A stretch of 64,000 bases of DNA. Origin: Saprospira grandis str. Lewin. GTDB lineage: Bacteria; Bacteroidota; Bacteroidia; Chitinophagales; Saprospiraceae. Where the stretch lies: NCBI RefSeq assembly GCF_000250635.1, contig NC_016940.1:496001-560000 (forward strand), read 5' to 3'. Below are positions 33,761-42,468 of this stretch, piece after piece. Made by a program: the position numbers and the translations under genes. Each line of letters starts with the position of its first letter. Position 1 is the stretch's first letter. A model generated the notes under the pieces. That model did no database searches. It saw only the letters and a program-made list of their open reading frames with translations, and was not told where the DNA came from.

Positions 33761-36760
33761 ATGCAAAAACTATCGATTCAATTTTTCATGCTGTTTTGCC
33801 TCAGCTTTTTGTCTTTCTCTGCCTCGGCCCAGTTGACAGAAGATTTTGAGGGCAGCGTTCCGCCTACGGGTTGGGCTATTTTTGATAATGGGATTGGGAC
33901 CACCCAATCTTGGCAAGCTGATACCACGGCCAATACGGGAGCCCAAGCGGCTTCTGTTCGTTATGAGAGTGTAACAGGTGGAAACTCTACGGACTGGCTG
34001 GTCACACCAGCGGTAAACATTAGTGCAGGGGCTAGCACCTTAGCCTTTTACCAGCGTTTATCCTATGATTTTTTTGATTATGGGAACATTTACACCATTC
34101 GGGTATCAACTACATCTCAGACAGACACGACTACTTTTACGACCATTGACACCCAATCGGAGCTTGATTTTGGAACTAGCTACACCCCTAAGTTAGTAGA
34201 TCTTAGCGCCTATGTAGGACAGTCTATTTATGTAGCTTTTGTCATGGAGCAAAATAATGGCGACAACTGGTTTATTGATGATTTGAGCATTGGAGCGCCT
34301 CCTTGTTTGAATCCTGTTACAGTGACGGCTAGCAACATTACCACTAACTCGGCAGATATTAGCTTTGATGCCAATGGCGCGCCTCAGGCAGAGGTGGCCC
34401 TAGTGGCAGCGGGAGCTGCGGCCCCTACTTCAGGAACGGTAACAAGCAGCAGCCCATTTAGCGCTACCGGTTTGGCTGATGGAACGAGCTATGACATTTA
34501 TATCCGTAGCCTTTGTAGCGGTGGTGGCAACTCTAACTGGGTAGGTCCAATTAGCTTTGCCACCTCTTGTTTGAGCGTACAAGGCGATGTGGCCAATGAT
34601 GCTTTTGTCATTAGCACGCCTAACTTTAACCAAGCTGGCGCAACAGACTCTTGCTACACCAACTCTATTGGATATAGCTCTGCTGACGTTTGGTTCCAGT
34701 ATGTCATTCCTAGTTGTACAGACTCTCTATACATTGGTTTGGACAGCTCTGATTTTGACACTTATCTTCGTGTTTATGCGGCTGACACAACTACCTCTTT
34801 GGCCACTAATGATTATGGTGGTGCAGGATCTACCTCTCGCTTAGAATTGAGTATTTTGAACAATGCCAACTTTAGTTCTGGCGACACAATTTATATTGTA
34901 GTAGAGGGCTATAGCAGCTATGAAGGGAACTACGTTCTTGATGTACAGGCCACCACAAGCAGTTCTCCTCTTGGAGATTGGGCGAATACGGCATTCGATG
35001 TAGGTAACCTTCCTTTTGCTACAAGTAACTCTACTAATTGTTATAACAATAGTGTAGGTCAAGCCGCTGCTGATGTATGGTTTGAGTATGTTGTTGAAGA
35101 CTGTCTAGACTCTATTGCTATTTCTCTAGCAGGTTCTGATTATGACTCTTATTTGGGTATTTATGCTGCAGATAGCACTAGCCTACTCTTTAGTGATGAC
35201 AATGGTGCTGGCAATAACAATGCAGCACTTAATATTCCTGTAGGTGGTGCCGTTAATGCTGGTGATACTATTTATATCTTGGTAGAAGGCGCTGCAACAG
35301 CCAGCGGAAACTTTCAGCTAGAAGTAGATGCTATATATACACCTCTTGTAGGTAATAGCATTCAAGAAGCTATTAGCATCAATGGATTTCCTTTTAGTAA
35401 TTATGGATCAACTACAGGCAACTGCTACCGAAATACTATTGGCCATAATTCTGCAGATGTTTGGTTCCAGCACGTTCTTGACAGCTGTACAGATACCCTA
35501 TTCATTAGCTTGGATAGCTCTGACTTTGATACTTATCTCCGTGTTTATGCAGCTGATGGTGTTACTCAATTGGATTTCAATGATGATGGTGGGCAAGGAA
35601 GAACTTCAGCTCTTCTTCTTGATGTCGTTAATGATCCGAATTATAATGCAGGAGATACTATTTACATTTTGGTAGAAGGTTATAACTCTTATACAGGAAA
35701 TTATGGTCTCAACATTGATGCGGTACGTTGTGATCCTCCTGTTAGTGCTACCGTAGTGGTTAATGGTCTACAGACGACTTACTGTAATGCCAACAACATT
35801 CCTAGTCCACAAATGGTCATCTACAATGGTGGAAACAGCGACTTGGCCATGGTTCCTTATACCGTCACGCTAAGCACCCTACCCTTTACAATTGCTGTAG
35901 ACACGGCCTACAACATTCCTATGGATGATTCTGTAGTGATTAGTCTACCCGCCTTCCCTTCTGCTTCTGGAAACGGAATCTTTGAGGTGAGCATTGAGGT
36001 GCCTGGCGATTATGACCTCAGTGATAATGTCTATACTCAGGTATTGGCGATTTCTAATACGGTTTCTACGGTTTCTGCTGTAGATGTAGCTTGTCATGGA
36101 GATGCAAACGGTAGCGCTACGGCTATGGGCCAAGCGGGTATTGCCCCTTACAGCTATATTTGGGATGCCAATGCGGGCAGCCAAACTACGGCTACAGCTA
36201 CAGGCCTCAATCCAGGTACTTATAATGTGACCATTACGGATAGTATTGGTTGTGGCACGCAAAATAGCATTCAAGTTAATGAGCCTACAATTTTGACCGT
36301 AGATGCAGTCAATAACAATGATGGCACCGCTACGGCCAACGTTTCTGGTGGAGTAGCTAGCTATAGCTACGATTGGTCTAATGGCTCAACTACGGCCACA
36401 ATTCAGGGGGCAGGACTACAAACTGTTATTGTTACCGATGCCAACGGTTGCTCGGCTAGCGATACGGTTACTATTGTTGTAGCCGTTACGGGCATTGAAG
36501 GATTGGAGCAAATGAGCATTTTCCCCAATCCGGCTCAAGATTATGTAAACCTTAGCTTTGAGTTGACGGAAAGCCGTCAGCTTCAGCTACAATTGGTGGC
36601 CCTAAATGGCCAAGTGGTTTATACCCAAAGCCTAAATGTTGTTGGGCAGCAAAACTTGCGCATCAATACGCAAGAGCTTGCTCCTGCTATGTATATGCTC
36701 CGCATCATTGATGAAAAGAGCCGTACACAGCATACCGAGCCTATCGTTATTCAGCGATAA
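33761..36760 (+). CDS. Large secreted adhesin-like protein with T9SS sorting domain
   Basis: The 999-residue protein has a signal peptide (MQKLSIQFFMLFCLSFLSFSASAQ). Domains in order: a cleaved-adhesin/MAM-like jelly roll (about 25-185, LTEDFEGSVPPTGWAIFD to NNGDNWFIDDLSIG), a fibronectin III module (about 190-270), three pre-peptidase-like PPC repeats (about 275-660) with the recurring phrase ADVWFQ...DSLYIGLDSSDFDTYLRVYAAD, and an adhesin-repeat region. A SprB-like repeat follows (ACHGDANGSATAMGQAGIAPYSYIWD... LNPGTYNVTITDSIGC), and a type IX sorting domain closes it (MSIFPNPAQDYVNLSFEL to YMLRIIDEKS). No peptidase domain is present. It is probably surface-attached and used in adhesion or gliding, which is inference from the SprB-like segment. 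Confidence 0.9.
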   Translation: MQKLSIQFFMLFCLSFLSFSASAQLTEDFEGSVPPTGWAIFDNGIGTTQSWQADTTANTGAQAASVRYESVTGGNSTDWLVTPAVNISAGASTLAFYQRLSYDFFDYGNIYTIRVSTTSQTDTTTFTTIDTQSELDFGTSYTPKLVDLSAYVGQSIYVAFVMEQNNGDNWFIDDLSIGAPPCLNPVTVTASNITTNSADISFDANGAPQAEVALVAAGAAAPTSGTVTSSSPFSATGLADGTSYDIYIRSLCSGGGNSNWVGPISFATSCLSVQGDVANDAFVISTPNFNQAGATDSCYTNSIGYSSADVWFQYVIPSCTDSLYIGLDSSDFDTYLRVYAADTTTSLATNDYGGAGSTSRLELSILNNANFSSGDTIYIVVEGYSSYEGNYVLDVQATTSSSPLGDWANTAFDVGNLPFATSNSTNCYNNSVGQAAADVWFEYVVEDCLDSIAISLAGSDYDSYLGIYAADSTSLLFSDDNGAGNNNAALNIPVGGAVNAGDTIYILVEGAATASGNFQLEVDAIYTPLVGNSIQEAISINGFPFSNYGSTTGNCYRNTIGHNSADVWFQHVLDSCTDTLFISLDSSDFDTYLRVYAADGVTQLDFNDDGGQGRTSALLLDVVNDPNYNAGDTIYILVEGYNSYTGNYGLNIDAVRCDPPVSATVVVNGLQTTYCNANNIPSPQMVIYNGGNSDLAMVPYTVTLSTLPFTIAVDTAYNIPMDDSVVISLPAFPSASGNGIFEVSIEVPGDYDLSDNVYTQVLAISNTVSTVSAVDVACHGDANGSATAMGQAGIAPYSYIWDANAGSQTTATATGLNPGTYNVTITDSIGCGTQNSIQVNEPTILTVDAVNNNDGTATANVSGGVASYSYDWSNGSTTATIQGAGLQTVIVTDANGCSASDTVTIVVAVTGIEGLEQMSIFPNPAQDYVNLSFELTESRQLQLQLVALNGQVVYTQSLNVVGQQNLRINTQELAPAMYMLRIIDEKSRTQHTEPIVIQR

Positions 36761-36790
36761 GCAGTTCACTCATTTTTAAGTGAGTAGCAT

Positions 36791-36827
36791 GGCCCCCAAG
36801 ACATTTTGTCTTGGGGGCCTTTTTTTA
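36791..36827 (+). terminator. Terminator of the adhesin gene
   Basis: GGCCCCCAAGAC (36791-36802) pairs perfectly with GTCTTGGGGGCC (36808-36819), then a T run. It lies only 4 bp from the stop codon of the convergent gene. Confidence 0.95.
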
Positions 36828-36830
36828 TTT

Positions 36831-38594
36831 TTATTGGCGCCAAACTGGCTCCACCTCTCTCAAATTGGGTTTTACATAAACATCATCAATTTTCTCAATA
36901 ATTTTGGGGAGCAAACCTTTGACTAAATTTTGCCGCTTTTCATTCCAATGTGCGGCCGCTTTTTCAAATTCCTTAGATTTCTCGTCCTTCATCCAGTCTT
37001 CCCAGGGGTTGCTTCGGCCCTCTAGGGTTTGGCGCAAGCCCTCAAAGAGGTTTTTAAAGAGCATGCTCGCCAGGCGGTAGCGCTCTAAGAGCGCGTCTAC
37101 CTCTTGGATTTTGGCCGAAATGGCCTTGATCTGCTCTTCTTTTTCTTCCTTATTGGTCGAAAACTTAAGGAGCTGCTCAAAATGCTGGTCTACAGCTCGG
37201 CTCAATTGTTTCATGGCCCCTTTTTCATTATCTAACACCTGATGAATAAAATCGGCATCTTGGGCCAATTCGGGATCCACCAAAGCAATATATTCGGCCA
37301 AGAGTTCCTCGGCATCTTGGCTGAGGGCCCGCATCCGCAAATTGACATTTTTCCAACTATTAGCATGATGGTCCAAAGAAGCATACTCGGCCTCTACAAT
37401 AGAGAAGAAAGCCGAAAAATGCCGATACTTCTTCTGCCCAGTTTGGATCAAAGAATCATTTTTGGCCTGTATAAGGGGGTCCAATTGATAAACCTTTACA
37501 TCATGCTTACCTCTTAGGCCATCCAAACGGACATTTTCCAAAACGACTTCCTTAAAGGGTTTGTACTTGGCCTCAATATTGGCTCGGCTAAACAAGCTAG
37601 AAAAGACCCCCTTAAAGCTGTTGATCACACTTTTTAGCTTACCCCCAGTTAAAATATTGCCTACATCGGCCGCAAAATTGAGCACCTTGCCCGCTCTAGA
37701 CCTTCCCTTTACCAAGTCGGTATTATACTGTTGTCTTTGCAGCTCAAACTCCGCTTGCAAATCCTTGATATAATCTTTTTGTGCCAAATCAGATAGGTCT
37801 TGCATGCTGCCCAACCAGTCGTCAAATTCTTTATAGGCCAAAGGATTGGCCATTTCGCTGCGCTCATGAAAAATATCATAAATTTGTAGCGAGATATCTA
37901 TATGGCCCACATAATTATAAACATTGCCAATAGTTTGCACCTCACTATAGTAAATATCCTTTAGCCGCCTAGCCGATTTGGCATAAGTCTGATGCTCTGC
38001 TTTGCGGATACTCTCCAAAATATTTTCTTCAATCTTGACTTTCTCCACTTCTAAAATCCGAGAAGTTTGTATCCGATTAAAGTCAGTTTGTGACAATTCT
38101 TCTAGCTCGATATTATCCAGCAATAGCTCCCCAGATTCATAGTCCTGAATACTCATTTTCACCCGGCTCAATTTGGTCAGATTTAGTTCATCTAACTGAA
38201 TGGGATTGGGAAAACAAATGCTGCTATTGCTCTTGATGTCTTGGCTGCTATACTCCGACCATTTTTTATCTTCTTCAGAATAATAGCTGTACACAATCCG
38301 AAAGCCTCGGCCGACGCTCACATTTTGTACCCGATAATCAAAGCGCAGACTCCCAATTCCATAAGGCGATTCGGGCAAGCGCAGCTCTAAACTAGCGCCA
38401 TTGCCCAAAAGCAAAAGCGCCGGATTATCGGCCTGACAGCCAGAGGGAATAATGGCCGCAGAGCCCTGACAATGCAGGCCCTTGACCTCTTCTAGATCTT
38501 CTATGGTATCAAAGTTTTCCGTCAAAAGCAGCTTTTGGGCCTTCAGGCTGCTCAGGCTTAAAAGGAACAAACAGAATAAGATGTTTTTCTTCAT
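36831..38594 (-). CDS. Secreted coiled-coil protein of unknown function
   Basis: The 587-residue protein has a signal peptide (MKKNILFCLFLLSLSSLKAQ), then a beta-rich jelly-roll-like domain (about 20-190: NFDTIEDLEEVKGL... PYGIGSLRFDYRVQNV... ILLDNIELEEL). The remaining 390 residues are mostly alpha-helical with long charged stretches (for example HFEQLLKFSTNKEEKEEQIKAI) and one small Gly-rich hydrophobic patch (GKVLNFAADVGNILTGGKLKSV). No sorting domain or enzyme motif was found. The longer upstream frame is mosaic repeat, so ATG 38594 is used. The function is unknown; the N-terminal fold may bind carbohydrate or protein. Confidence 0.75.
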   Translation of the reverse strand: MKKNILFCLFLLSLSSLKAQKLLLTENFDTIEDLEEVKGLHCQGSAAIIPSGCQADNPALLLLGNGASLELRLPESPYGIGSLRFDYRVQNVSVGRGFRIVYSYYSEEDKKWSEYSSQDIKSNSSICFPNPIQLDELNLTKLSRVKMSIQDYESGELLLDNIELEELSQTDFNRIQTSRILEVEKVKIEENILESIRKAEHQTYAKSARRLKDIYYSEVQTIGNVYNYVGHIDISLQIYDIFHERSEMANPLAYKEFDDWLGSMQDLSDLAQKDYIKDLQAEFELQRQQYNTDLVKGRSRAGKVLNFAADVGNILTGGKLKSVINSFKGVFSSLFSRANIEAKYKPFKEVVLENVRLDGLRGKHDVKVYQLDPLIQAKNDSLIQTGQKKYRHFSAFFSIVEAEYASLDHHANSWKNVNLRMRALSQDAEELLAEYIALVDPELAQDADFIHQVLDNEKGAMKQLSRAVDQHFEQLLKFSTNKEEKEEQIKAISAKIQEVDALLERYRLASMLFKNLFEGLRQTLEGRSNPWEDWMKDEKSKEFEKAAAHWNEKRQNLVKGLLPKIIEKIDDVYVKPNLREVEPVWRQ

Positions 38595-38610
38595 TTTTAG
38601 TATCTTGATT

Positions 38611-38730
38611 TTTTGGGGCCTCCCGCCTTCGGCGGGCGCTACGTTTCGCAGCTCGCTGTTCGCTCGGCCCTGCGCCGCTTTCAGCGGCTGGGTCTGGCCT
38701 GACGGCCACTGCTGCACATCGCTAGGCCAA
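38611..38730 (-). repeat. GC-rich mosaic intergenic repeat, copy 15
   Basis: Minus-oriented copy with a CCGCCTTCGGCGGG stem and the complement of the GATGTGCAGCAGTGG module, located between the divergent genes at 38594 and 38769. Confidence 0.88.
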
Positions 38731-38768
38731 AAGGCGTCCTTCCTGGCGAGCTATTTAAAAGATAATTT

Positions 38769-39905
38769 ATGCTAAGTTTCTGGGAGAAAGAACAATTTTT
38801 TGCACCGCAGGACATCGTCATTGTTGGTGCAGGTTTAGTGGGACTAAATGCAGCCCTAAAATTAAGGCAGCTCCGGCCAAAAGCTAAAATATTGGTCCTA
38901 GAAAAAGGACTTTTGCCTGCTGGGGCCAGTAGTCGAAATGCAGGTTTTGCATGTTTTGGCAGCCCTGGCGAGCTCTATGAGGACCTTAAATCGCATAGTT
39001 GGGCAGAACTAGAGGAGCTTTTATATCAACGTTATTTGGGCCTGCGTTTATTGCGAGAAACCCTAGGCGATCAAAATATCGCCTATCAGGGCGGGGGCAG
39101 CCTAGAACTCTTTAGGGCCGAAGAAGAGGCCCAATATCAGGCTATATTGGACCAACTGCCCAGCTTTAACAAGCGCTTGGCTCCCCTTTTTGAGGGCCGA
39201 TCGCTTTTTAGTCCCTTGGCCAAAGATGCGCTAAAAAAAGAAGGTTTGCAAAATTTTTCTAGGGCTTTAGAGAATAGCTTAGAGGGCCAAATAGATACGG
39301 GAAAAATGATGCGGACCTTGGTCCAGAGAGTAGAAATGGCAGGCATTAGTATTCGTTGGGGGGCCGAGCTTTTGGATTGGGAAGAAGGGGCTAGGGGCCT
39401 TTGTTTACATCTTCGTTTTGGTCCAGAACAACTAGCGCTATACAGTCAGCAGCTCTTAATTTGCAACAATGGTTTTGGTCCTCGCCTATTGCCTGATTTG
39501 GCTCTACAGCCAGCTCGTAACCAAGTAATTTTGAGCAAGCGCATTCCGAATTTGGCCCTAAAACGGCCCTGCCATGCTCAGGCGGGCTATGTTTATTTTC
39601 GGCCCATAGCGGGGCGGATATTATTGGGTGGTGGGCGACATCTGGACCCTCTTGGAGAAACCACCGATGAACTAGGGCAAACGGCAAAGATTCAGGACTT
39701 TTTAGCCGATTACTTGCATAATGTACTGGGCCAAAAAGTAGGCATTAGCCAAAGTTGGTCGGGAATATTGGGCGTAGGGCCACAAAAAAAGCCCCTTTTG
39801 GGCCAAACTGAGGAAGGCGTTTATTATGCCCTGCGTTTGGGAGGAATGGGCGTAGCCCTAGGCAGTTTATTGGGCCAAAAAGCGGCTAACTTATTAAGTC
39901 AATAG
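38769..39905 (+). CDS. FAD-dependent amino acid/amine oxidase-like protein (DAO family)
   Basis: The 378-residue protein has an N-terminal Rossmann FAD motif (DIVIVGAGLVGLNAALKLRQL, GxGxxG) and the following acidic residue in ILVLEKGLLPAGASSRNAGFACFGSPGELYEDL, a region typical of the glycine oxidase/gamma-glutamylputrescine oxidoreductase group. The C-terminal half has YFRPIAGRILLGGGRHLDP and YYALRLGGMGVALGSLLG, the second FAD contact. These enzymes oxidise amines or amino acids with O2 or another acceptor; the substrate here is unknown. It is single and is followed by a mosaic repeat. Confidence 0.88.
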   Translation: MLSFWEKEQFFAPQDIVIVGAGLVGLNAALKLRQLRPKAKILVLEKGLLPAGASSRNAGFACFGSPGELYEDLKSHSWAELEELLYQRYLGLRLLRETLGDQNIAYQGGGSLELFRAEEEAQYQAILDQLPSFNKRLAPLFEGRSLFSPLAKDALKKEGLQNFSRALENSLEGQIDTGKMMRTLVQRVEMAGISIRWGAELLDWEEGARGLCLHLRFGPEQLALYSQQLLICNNGFGPRLLPDLALQPARNQVILSKRIPNLALKRPCHAQAGYVYFRPIAGRILLGGGRHLDPLGETTDELGQTAKIQDFLADYLHNVLGQKVGISQSWSGILGVGPQKKPLLGQTEEGVYYALRLGGMGVALGSLLGQKAANLLSQ

Positions 39906-39925
39906 TCTACATTTGCGGTTTGCAG

Positions 39926-40146
39926 GGCGCGAAGCGCCCGCAGGCCACAACAAGGCCTTTAGGCCGCAGTTCGACGACCGAAGGGAGTAACCGATGTGCA
40001 GCAGTGGCCGTCAGGCCAGACCCAGCCGCTGAAAGCGGCGCAGGGCCGAGCGAACAGCGAGCTGCGACAACCAGCCCCTATAGGGGCGCCAGTTCGACGA
40101 CCGTAGGGAGTAAACGTAGCGGCCGCCGCAGGCGGCAGGCCCCAAA
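39926..40146 (+). repeat. GC-rich mosaic intergenic repeat, copy 16 (composite)
   Basis: This copy contains an additional module, CAGTTCGACGACCGAAGGGA and a second related block with CCGTAGGGA, around the standard core. The same module is seen amplified in copy 20. Its GGCCCCAAAA end abuts the 3' end of the PiT-like gene. Confidence 0.87.
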
Positions 40147-40154
40147 ATAAAAAC

Positions 40155-40178
40155 AGCCTACAAAATCAATTGCAGGCT
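40155..40178 (-). terminator. Terminator of the PiT-like permease gene
   Basis: AGCCT and AGGCT arms with CAA/TTG inside form the stem. A T-rich tract follows on both strands. Confidence 0.7.
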
Positions 40179-40204
40179 ATTTTTCGATTTCAGTAGAGCT
40201 GGCA

Positions 40205-41212
40205 TTAAGTAATATCCATCCAGAGTTCGCCAGTTTTGATAACGTGGATGGCCCAAACGAGGACCACAGAAATCACGAGACCGAGAGCGGCCTTACCGAT
40301 ATCGCGGAAAACCATGCGGTGCATATTACCATCTGCCCGGCCTTCTACGGCGATGCGGATGCCATATTCGCGGCCAGCGAGCAGGCCCAAAAAGACCCAA
40401 GTTGTGCTCATGGGGACGCGGTTGAGCTCCTTGAAAAAGTAGAGCACCACCCCATAAATACAGTCTACAAAAGTGGCCGAGCGGATATCGCTAGTATTTG
40501 TTTTTGACTTAATAATACCTTGGATAGCGCCTCCTTGTTTCTTAAAAATATAGCCTAGAAGGAGTAAGAGCCAGCCGAGGCTAAGCGTCATTTCTAGGGC
40601 GCTAATTTGGCGGGGGAGGTAGACATAAATATTGGCAAAATCTTGAATTAGCCATTGGGTCCAGAGAAACCCCGTAGAGCCCCACTGCAGAACGGTCCAG
40701 ACAATTTGGCTCTTCTTGCTAATTTCGGGGTTGCGCAAAAAGTAGCGCTCCGTAAATCGAGAAACCAGCAAGTAGAAAACCAAGCCTGTTCCGAAGGCGA
40801 CGCCATAGCCAATTAATGATTTGATAATCATGGGCGTGAGCCCTTTGGGGAGAAAAAAAGTAAGGATCAGGAAAGAGGTACTAACGGGGATGCCTAGGCG
40901 GGTAACAACTAAAAGGACTAGCGGTGGGAGGATATACCACCAGCTCATATCTTGGATAAAGGGGTATTTGGGGTTTTCTAGGTTAAATTTATCGGGGTCT
41001 CCGATTAGGCGGCCGTAAGAAACGTCTCCGCCATGCGTGTACCAGCCGTAAAGAAGAGTGACAGTAAGAATACCGCCAGCGAATAGCCAAAGGACCCACC
41101 AGGGGCGCTTTTCATTAGAGCTGATAAATGTTCCAAGGGTTTGGATAACATCATTGCCGATGACCGAATAGGCCGCTAGGGCAAAGCCGAGATAGATGTA
41201 TATTTCTGGCAT
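40205..41212 (-). CDS. PiT-family-like inorganic anion permease
   Basis: The 335-residue protein has about eight hydrophobic segments. Two PiT-like repeat signatures are visible: near the N-terminus GNDVIQTLGTFISS (compare the family's ANDVAN...GT) and two STT/STS segments, GIPVSTSFLILTFFLP and RVPMSTTWVFLGLLAGREYG. PiT transporters carry phosphate or sulphate-like anions with H+ or Na+. The family usually has more transmembrane segments, so this may be a shorter relative with a different substrate. It has its own terminator and lies alone. Confidence 0.72.
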   Translation of the reverse strand: MPEIYIYLGFALAAYSVIGNDVIQTLGTFISSNEKRPWWVLWLFAGGILTVTLLYGWYTHGGDVSYGRLIGDPDKFNLENPKYPFIQDMSWWYILPPLVLLVVTRLGIPVSTSFLILTFFLPKGLTPMIIKSLIGYGVAFGTGLVFYLLVSRFTERYFLRNPEISKKSQIVWTVLQWGSTGFLWTQWLIQDFANIYVYLPRQISALEMTLSLGWLLLLLGYIFKKQGGAIQGIIKSKTNTSDIRSATFVDCIYGVVLYFFKELNRVPMSTTWVFLGLLAGREYGIRIAVEGRADGNMHRMVFRDIGKAALGLVISVVLVWAIHVIKTGELWMDIT

Positions 41213-41327
41213 TTTGTGATATAGATTAGTGCATCAAAAAGTCTTTGGCTTTAGGAGGCTCAAAATGCAATAATAATTTAGCGGCTAAGGGAATAAAAGC
41301 ATTAAGTAATTGTTAATTTGATTAGCC

Positions 41328-41366
41328 TAAAAAAAAACTTAGCCAGCCTTTTAAGCTAGCTAAGTT
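41328..41366 (-). terminator. Terminator of the peptidoglycan-binding protein gene
   Basis: AACTTAGC (41336-41343) pairs with GCTAAGTT (41359-41366); the A run before it is a T run on the minus strand. Confidence 0.82.
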
Positions 41367-41392
41367 TTCTAATTTCCTATGTGACTTTGGTC

Positions 41393-42259
41393 CTAGTAAT
41401 CTACGCTAATTAGTGGTCGTCTTTCTAGGCCCAATTTATCTATAGTTGCCTGAGAGAGTTCGCCTTCTTCAGGGTTGATGCCATAATCTTTTTGGAACTG
41501 GCGGAGGAAGCGGCGGGTGGCCTCATCATAGTCTCCGGTTTTGGGTAATTTATAGCCGAGCTTGCGCAAAGCCTCTTGAATTTCGTAGGCGGTGGGGGCA
41601 TTAAATACGCCAAAGGGGCAGACGACTTCCTGCCAGCTTTGCCATTGGCCTGGGGGCAAATAGCGCAATTTTTCGCCAGCTTTGAGACTGGGTCTACCGG
41701 CAGATTCTGGAATGATTTCGATGCGGCTTTTTTGCTTTAGGCTTTGTCTTTTGATCACTTCATAGACTGCGGGGATGATATGATCGGTACGGCTAGTATC
41801 CAAAATATCTTTGAAGGGATAAAAGCGGGTATTGACCACCTTATATTCTGGGGCCAATTTGACCAAGCAAGCGGCCACCTTATGTTTAGGTTCTTCATCT
41901 TGGCGGCAAATTTCGGAGACATCGGCGGGTCTCCACTCAGAAACGGGTTCTCGGAGTGTTAGAATTTCTGTACTCATAAAATAGTTGGTCGTATCGAAAT
42001 TGCCGTTTAGGGCTGGCGAGACGAGAATACTATCTTGGGTCGTTTCGTATTTGGCGGGAACAAACTTGAGGTAATAGCCTTCATTTAGGTCATAGCTTTC
42101 TTCGCTATTTGCATTAGCCAAGCCAATGAAGTAAGTTTTGCCCAATTCAGCTTGTTTTCTTAGGCTTTCAAAGATATCTTGAGTTTGTGCCTGTATGCTT
42201 ACCGTAACTAGAAAGCTACTCAAGAAAAATATATAAGTGTGTAGAGATAATTGCCCCAT
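41393..42259 (-). CDS. Exported peptidoglycan-binding domain protein
   Basis: The 288-residue protein has a signal peptide (MGQLSLHTYIFFLSSFLVTVSIQA). A central region of about 180 residues has no family that I recognise. A C-terminal PG_binding_1 domain spans about 215-280 (IQEALRKLGYKLPKTGDYDEATRRFLRQFQKDYGINPEEGELSQATIDKLGL), which anchors proteins to peptidoglycan. It ends in LISVDY. A tract of 14 G residues lies 67 bp upstream of the ATG (42326-42339), a position where length changes could alter promoter strength. There is no enzyme motif, so it is probably a structural or scaffold protein. Confidence 0.82.
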   Translation of the reverse strand: MGQLSLHTYIFFLSSFLVTVSIQAQTQDIFESLRKQAELGKTYFIGLANANSEESYDLNEGYYLKFVPAKYETTQDSILVSPALNGNFDTTNYFMSTEILTLREPVSEWRPADVSEICRQDEEPKHKVAACLVKLAPEYKVVNTRFYPFKDILDTSRTDHIIPAVYEVIKRQSLKQKSRIEIIPESAGRPSLKAGEKLRYLPPGQWQSWQEVVCPFGVFNAPTAYEIQEALRKLGYKLPKTGDYDEATRRFLRQFQKDYGINPEEGELSQATIDKLGLERRPLISVDY

Positions 42260-42325
42260 AAGCCTGCGGATTAAACGTATAGTGTTGGTCGAGAAGTTGG
42301 ATGTCTGTTTGCGAGAACATTTTCT

Positions 42326-42339
42326 GGGGGGGGGGGGGG
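42326..42339. repeat. G14 homopolymer tract upstream of the peptidoglycan-binding gene
   Basis: Fourteen consecutive G residues on the plus strand (C on the coding strand), in a region of ordinary AT content, 67 bp upstream of the start codon at 42259. Such tracts slip during replication and can switch gene expression. Confidence 0.85.
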
Positions 42340-42468
42340 AGTGTTTGTTCGGAGCGCTTAGCAGAGTCGATTTCTTCTTAAGATCGACAGTTTAAAATCT
42401 TATTCATCGTATAAATATAATGAAACTAGGATTTTATCGGTTCATTTCCTTTAGATAAATTCGACGAA

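Noticed and set aside
38594-38717. Longer N-terminus for the protein at 36831
   Set aside because: The extra codons come from mosaic repeat DNA, and a signal peptide begins at the internal ATG 38594. The same applies to 21392-21520 before the PD40/OmpA gene.
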